The notes below the pieces were generated by a model that worked only from the letters and a program-made list of their open reading frames with translations, ran no database searches and was not told the origin of the DNA. From Calditrichota bacterium (GTDB lineage: Bacteria > Calditrichota > Calditrichia > RBG-13-44-9 > J075), in assembly GCA_003695285.1 (NCBI GenBank), contig RFIL01000229.1, positions 1-7,909 of the forward strand: a DNA stretch of 7,909 bases, in the 5' to 3' direction. Shown one piece after another: positions 5,321-7,909 of this stretch. Made by a program: the position numbers and the translations under genes. The stretch's first letter is position 1; every line of letters begins with the position of its first letter.

Positions 5321-6745
5321 ATGGATAGTGGTACCATTCTTTTGATTCTGGGAATAGTGTTTGGTTTTTATATGGCATGGAGTGTGGGTGCGAATGATGT
5401 GGCGAATGCAATGGGAACGTCAGTTGGCTCCGGGGCTTTAACTATTAAACGAGCCGTCATTATTGCGGCAGTATTAGAGTTCTCAGGAGCTTTCTTTGTT
5501 GGTACACACGTTTCTGAAACCATTCGGAAAGGAATTGTGAACCCTGCCTTGTTTCAGAGTGATCCCATGATCCTGGTATATGGGATGATAGGGGCTTTGT
5601 TAGCAGCGGCGATATGGTTACAGGTTGCTTCCTATTTTGGTTGGCCGGTATCAACCACTCATTCGATTGTCGGGTCAGTATTAGGTTTCGGTGTTTTTGT
5701 TGGAGGAATGGAAGCGGCTGATTGGGGTAAAGTGGGTTCCATCGTCGCCAGTTGGGTGGTCTCACCGTTGCTTTCCGGTACCATTGCCTATATTATTTTT
5801 ACCTGGCTCCGTCGGACTATTTATGACAGTGATGAACCCATCGTGGCAGCAAAACGGGTCACCCCATTTTTAACTTTTATGGTCTTCCTGGTGTTAACCC
5901 TGGCGATGGTTTTTAAAGGTTTAAAAAATCTCAAACTGAATTTAGATTTCGGACATGCAATAGTAATCGCTTTTATTGTAGGTGGGGTAGCTGCTTTTAT
6001 TAGTTACTTCCTGGTACAACGCATCCGCCCCTTAACAAAAGCTGAAGTCGTGGTCGAAAAACAACCGCTGCCAGTTATCAAGGGAATTCCCCGGGTTTTA
6101 CAAAATCTTGAGAAAGTATCCCGAGAAAGTCGAGGTGAAATTCGACTGCGACTGGAAAACGTGATAAAAGATTTACGATTGATTCAAAAAGATGTTGAGA
6201 CCGGAACCGAAATTGAACGGGGCAGCAGTGAGTACAAAACAGTGCAACGGATTTTTGTGTATTTGCAGGTTTTAAGCGCCGGGTTTGTGGCTTTTGCTCA
6301 TGGTGCTAATGATGTTGCAAATGCCGTGGGTCCTCTTGCCGCAGTGATCACCATCTTAAAGACTCAACAAATTGCTATGAAAGCTCCCGTTCCTTTGTGG
6401 GTATTGGGTCTGGGTGGAGTCGGTATTGTTATCGGCCTTGCTACCTGGGGGTGGCGTGTGATGATTACCATTGGTAAAAAAATAACAGAACTCACTCCAA
6501 CCCGGGGCTTTTCTGCAGAATTCTCTGCCGCATGTACTATTGTTTTAGCCTCCAAATTAGGATTACCCATCAGTACTACACATACGCTAGTCGGTGCAGT
6601 ACTGGGCGTTGGTCTGGCGAGGGGAATTGGGGCATTAAATCTGCGAGTGGTAACTGATATTGTAATTTCCTGGATTATCACCATCCCAGTCGGAGCGGTT
6701 GGAGCTATCGTTTTCTATTATATTTTGAAAATGATTTTTGGATAA
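5321..6745 (+). CDS. pit: PiT-family inorganic phosphate permease
   Basis: A 474-residue membrane transporter of the PiT (PHO-4) family, normally importing phosphate, or metal-phosphate, with H+ or Na+. Both inverted-repeat halves carry the family signatures: GANDVANAMG at 23-32 with STTHSIVGSVLG at 111-122, and HGANDVANAVG at 327-337 with STTHTLVGAVLG at 418-429. The halves are joined by a hydrophilic, strongly charged loop at about 235-310 that looks helical. I count roughly ten or more membrane segments, and the C terminus ends in a final one (about 446-470). Sulfate permeases such as CysP share this fold, but the DUF47 neighbour favours phosphate. The start chosen gives the expected short leader before the first membrane segment; the ribosome-binding site is weak (GCGAGA region). 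An out-of-frame ATG at 5310 opens an 11-codon frame overlapping the start. A terminator follows. Confidence 0.93.
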   Translation: MDSGTILLILGIVFGFYMAWSVGANDVANAMGTSVGSGALTIKRAVIIAAVLEFSGAFFVGTHVSETIRKGIVNPALFQSDPMILVYGMIGALLAAAIWLQVASYFGWPVSTTHSIVGSVLGFGVFVGGMEAADWGKVGSIVASWVVSPLLSGTIAYIIFTWLRRTIYDSDEPIVAAKRVTPFLTFMVFLVLTLAMVFKGLKNLKLNLDFGHAIVIAFIVGGVAAFISYFLVQRIRPLTKAEVVVEKQPLPVIKGIPRVLQNLEKVSRESRGEIRLRLENVIKDLRLIQKDVETGTEIERGSSEYKTVQRIFVYLQVLSAGFVAFAHGANDVANAVGPLAAVITILKTQQIAMKAPVPLWVLGLGGVGIVIGLATWGWRVMITIGKKITELTPTRGFSAEFSAACTIVLASKLGLPISTTHTLVGAVLGVGLARGIGALNLRVVTDIVISWIITIPVGAVGAIVFYYILKMIFG

Positions 6746-6780
6746 TCCTGTTCTCTTTCCTATCTTTGAAATGTATTGGA

Positions 6781-6804
6781 TGAGTAAATTCAACTCAGTT
6801 TTTT
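6781..6804 (+). terminator. Intrinsic terminator after the PiT gene
   Basis: TGAGT (6781-6785) pairs with ACTCA (6793-6797) over a 7-nt loop, followed by G and six T residues (6799-6804), starting 36 nt after the stop codon. The stem is short, so termination may be incomplete, but position and layout are right. Confidence 0.5.
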
Positions 6805-6969
6805 CGAAGATACAGTCATTGAATTTATTCACCATATTCTACCAAGGTGCGAATTATCGGGGATGGGAAAAGACCTTCCCTTTCTCATCAGACTACGTAA
6901 TATCTCTCAATGATTCCAAAATCGTATGTTATCCGGTTTAAATTTTCCAACATGTATCATTTAAACATT
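6805..6969 (+). other. Spacer before malate synthase
   Basis: AT-rich non-coding sequence that should contain the malate synthase promoter. Possible -10 boxes (TAATAT at 6898-6903, TATGTT at 6925-6930) lack good -35 partners, and I see no operator that I can name. The ATCCCTTTT-TATAAT block of the two phosphate genes is absent here. Confidence 0.4.
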
Positions 6970-6974
6970 AGGGG
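6970..6974 (+). promoter_or_regulatory. Ribosome-binding site that favours the ATG at 6983 for malate synthase
   Basis: AGGGG lies 8 nt before the ATG at 6983 but only 2 nt before an in-frame ATG at 6977. Normal spacing favours 6983; using 6977 would add just Met-Asn. Confidence 0.6.
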
Positions 6975-6982
6975 TTATGAAC

Positions 6983-7909
6983 ATGGGTGATAAGGTTTTC
7001 TCAGTTCCTTCCGGAGTTGATATTCGGGGTGAAGTACCTCCAGAGATTCAGGAGAGAGTATTAACATTTGAAGCCCTGGAATTTGTTGTAAAATTGCATC
7101 GTGAGTTTAACCAACGACGTTTGGAACTCCTTGAGAAGCGTCGAGTACGTCAGGAAGAAATCGATTCCGGTAAACTTCCGGATTTTCTTCCAGAAACTGC
7201 TCATATCCGTAACGATAAGAGCTGGAAAGTTGGAAACATCCCCGATGATCTTCAACGACGTCACGTTGAAATCACCGGGCCGGTGGATCGCAAGATGATG
7301 ATCAACGCTTTGAATTCCGGTGCAGATGTGTTCATGGCCGATTTTGAGGATGCCAATTCACCCACCTGGTATAACACCACATATGGTCACATCAATTTAC
7401 AAGATGCGGTGGACAGAACTATTGCTTTCACGAGTGAGGATGGTAAGGAATATCGGTTAAATGATGATGTTGCCGTTCTGCTGGTCAGACCTCGCGGCTG
7501 GCATCTGTTTGACAAACATATTCTCGTCGATGGTAACCCGATTTCAGCCTCTATCCTGGATTTTGGATTGTATTTTTTCCACAATGCCCGGAAATTACTC
7601 GAGAGAGGGTCGGGTCCCTATTTTTACCTCCCCAAGCTGGAAAGCCATTTGGAAGCTCGTTTATGGAACGATGTGTTCAATATGGCTCAGGACCTGTTAA
7701 AGATTCCCCGTGGCACAATCAAAGTAACGGTGCTAATTGAAACCATCCTGGCTGCTTTTGAAATGGATGAGATTTTATATGAGCTCCGTGACCATATTGT
7801 GGGGTTAAATGCCGGACGCTGGGACTATATCTTCAGTGTGATTAAAAAATTTCGTAACCAGCCGGGCTTTCTCCTCCCGGATCGGGGTCAAATTACCATG
7901 ACCGTTCCC
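6983..7909 (+). CDS. aceB: Malate synthase A, N-terminal 309 residues (runs off the right edge)
   Basis: Condenses glyoxylate with acetyl-CoA to malate, the second step of the glyoxylate shunt. The frame is open to the last base, giving 309 of an expected ~530 residues. Landmarks: the N-terminal domain with [16 protein letters not shown] (68-83), [17 protein letters not shown] at 113-129, VRPRGWH at 168-174 with the probable catalytic Arg, [21 protein letters not shown] at 251-254 whose Glu253 should bind Mg2+, and the family signature [16 protein letters not shown] at 269-284 with Asp281 as second metal ligand. Glu253 and Asp281 are 28 residues apart, as in characterised malate synthases. 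The fragment closes with [16 protein letters not shown]. The catalytic Asp in the C-terminal part lies beyond the window. Length and motifs indicate the A form rather than the longer G form. Isocitrate lyase, the usual partner, is not seen upstream and may follow. Confidence 0.96.
   Translation, partial: MGDKVFSVPSGVDIRGEVPPEIQERVLTFEALEFVVKLHREFNQRRLELLEKRRVRQEEIDSGKLPDFLPETAHIRNDKSWKVGNIPDDLQRRHVEITGPVDRKMMINALNSGADVFMADFEDANSPTWYNTTYGHINLQDAVDRTIAFTSEDGKEYRLNDDVAVLLVRPRGWHLFDKHILVDGNPISASILDFGLYFFHNARKLLERGSGPYFYLPKLESHLEARLWNDVFNMAQDLLKIPRGTIKVTVLIETILAAFEMDEILYELRDHIVGLNAGRWDYIFSVIKKFRNQPGFLLPDRGQITMTVP

Noticed and set aside
6738..6941. Plus-strand 67-codon frame after the permease
   Set aside because: It starts inside the end of the PiT gene, covers the terminator hairpin, has no ribosome-binding site and no protein features.
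7061..7700. Several open frames on both strands within the malate synthase region
   Set aside because: All overlap the continuous malate synthase frame, which carries every expected motif.
1..7909. Mobile elements, CRISPR arrays, tRNA or rRNA genes, frameshifted genes
   Set aside because: No transposase or integrase motifs, no regularly spaced repeats, no cloverleaf sequence recognised, and all assigned genes read through without interruption.

Overview
The window is ordinary bacterial chromosome of fairly low G+C (about low-40s percent by eye). It is densely coded, and I see no phage, insertion-sequence, CRISPR, tRNA or rRNA signal. The genes fall into two blocks that diverge from an intergenic region at about 4110-4336. 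The organism cannot be named from this sequence alone. A DUF4416 protein, an orphan MoxR ATPase, a purC/plsY/purM cluster and an A-type malate synthase together suggest an environmental bacterium outside the best-studied Proteobacteria and Firmicutes, possibly of the FCB/Calditrichota type; that guess is weak.

Left block, minus strand, in order of transcription: a 124-residue membrane-anchored cysteine-containing protein of unknown function (3735-4109); then a tight run of moxR-type AAA+ ATPase (2474-3478), DUF4416 protein (1883-2443), purM (875-1876), plsY (132-767) and the first 41 codons of purC (1-125). A near-consensus sigma-70-type promoter (3526-3554) sits just upstream of moxR. Gaps of 30, 6, 107 and 6 nt suggest a moxR-DUF4416-purM operon that may continue into plsY-purC. 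The block joins two steps of purine biosynthesis (AIR synthetase, SAICAR synthetase) with the first acylation step of phospholipid synthesis, and adds two genes whose role there is unclear.

Right block, plus strand: a PhoU-like DUF47 protein (4337-5011), a PiT-family phosphate permease (5321-6745) and the first 309 codons of malate synthase A (6983 to the window end). DUF47 and PiT genes are classical partners in low-affinity phosphate uptake. Here they are separated by 309 nt holding a hairpin/T-run structure and then a second promoter. Both genes share a nearly identical 16-bp promoter block ending in TATAAT (4221-4236 and 5221-5236, 15 of 16 bases the same), which suggests separate but parallel control. 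A modest intrinsic terminator (6781-6804) follows the permease, and malate synthase (glyoxylate shunt) appears to be its own unit.

I did not find a convincing new biological system. The points most worth a second look are the shared promoter block of the two phosphate-uptake genes, the competing hairpins between them, the unknown cysteine protein, and the orphan MoxR/DUF4416 pair placed ahead of purM.
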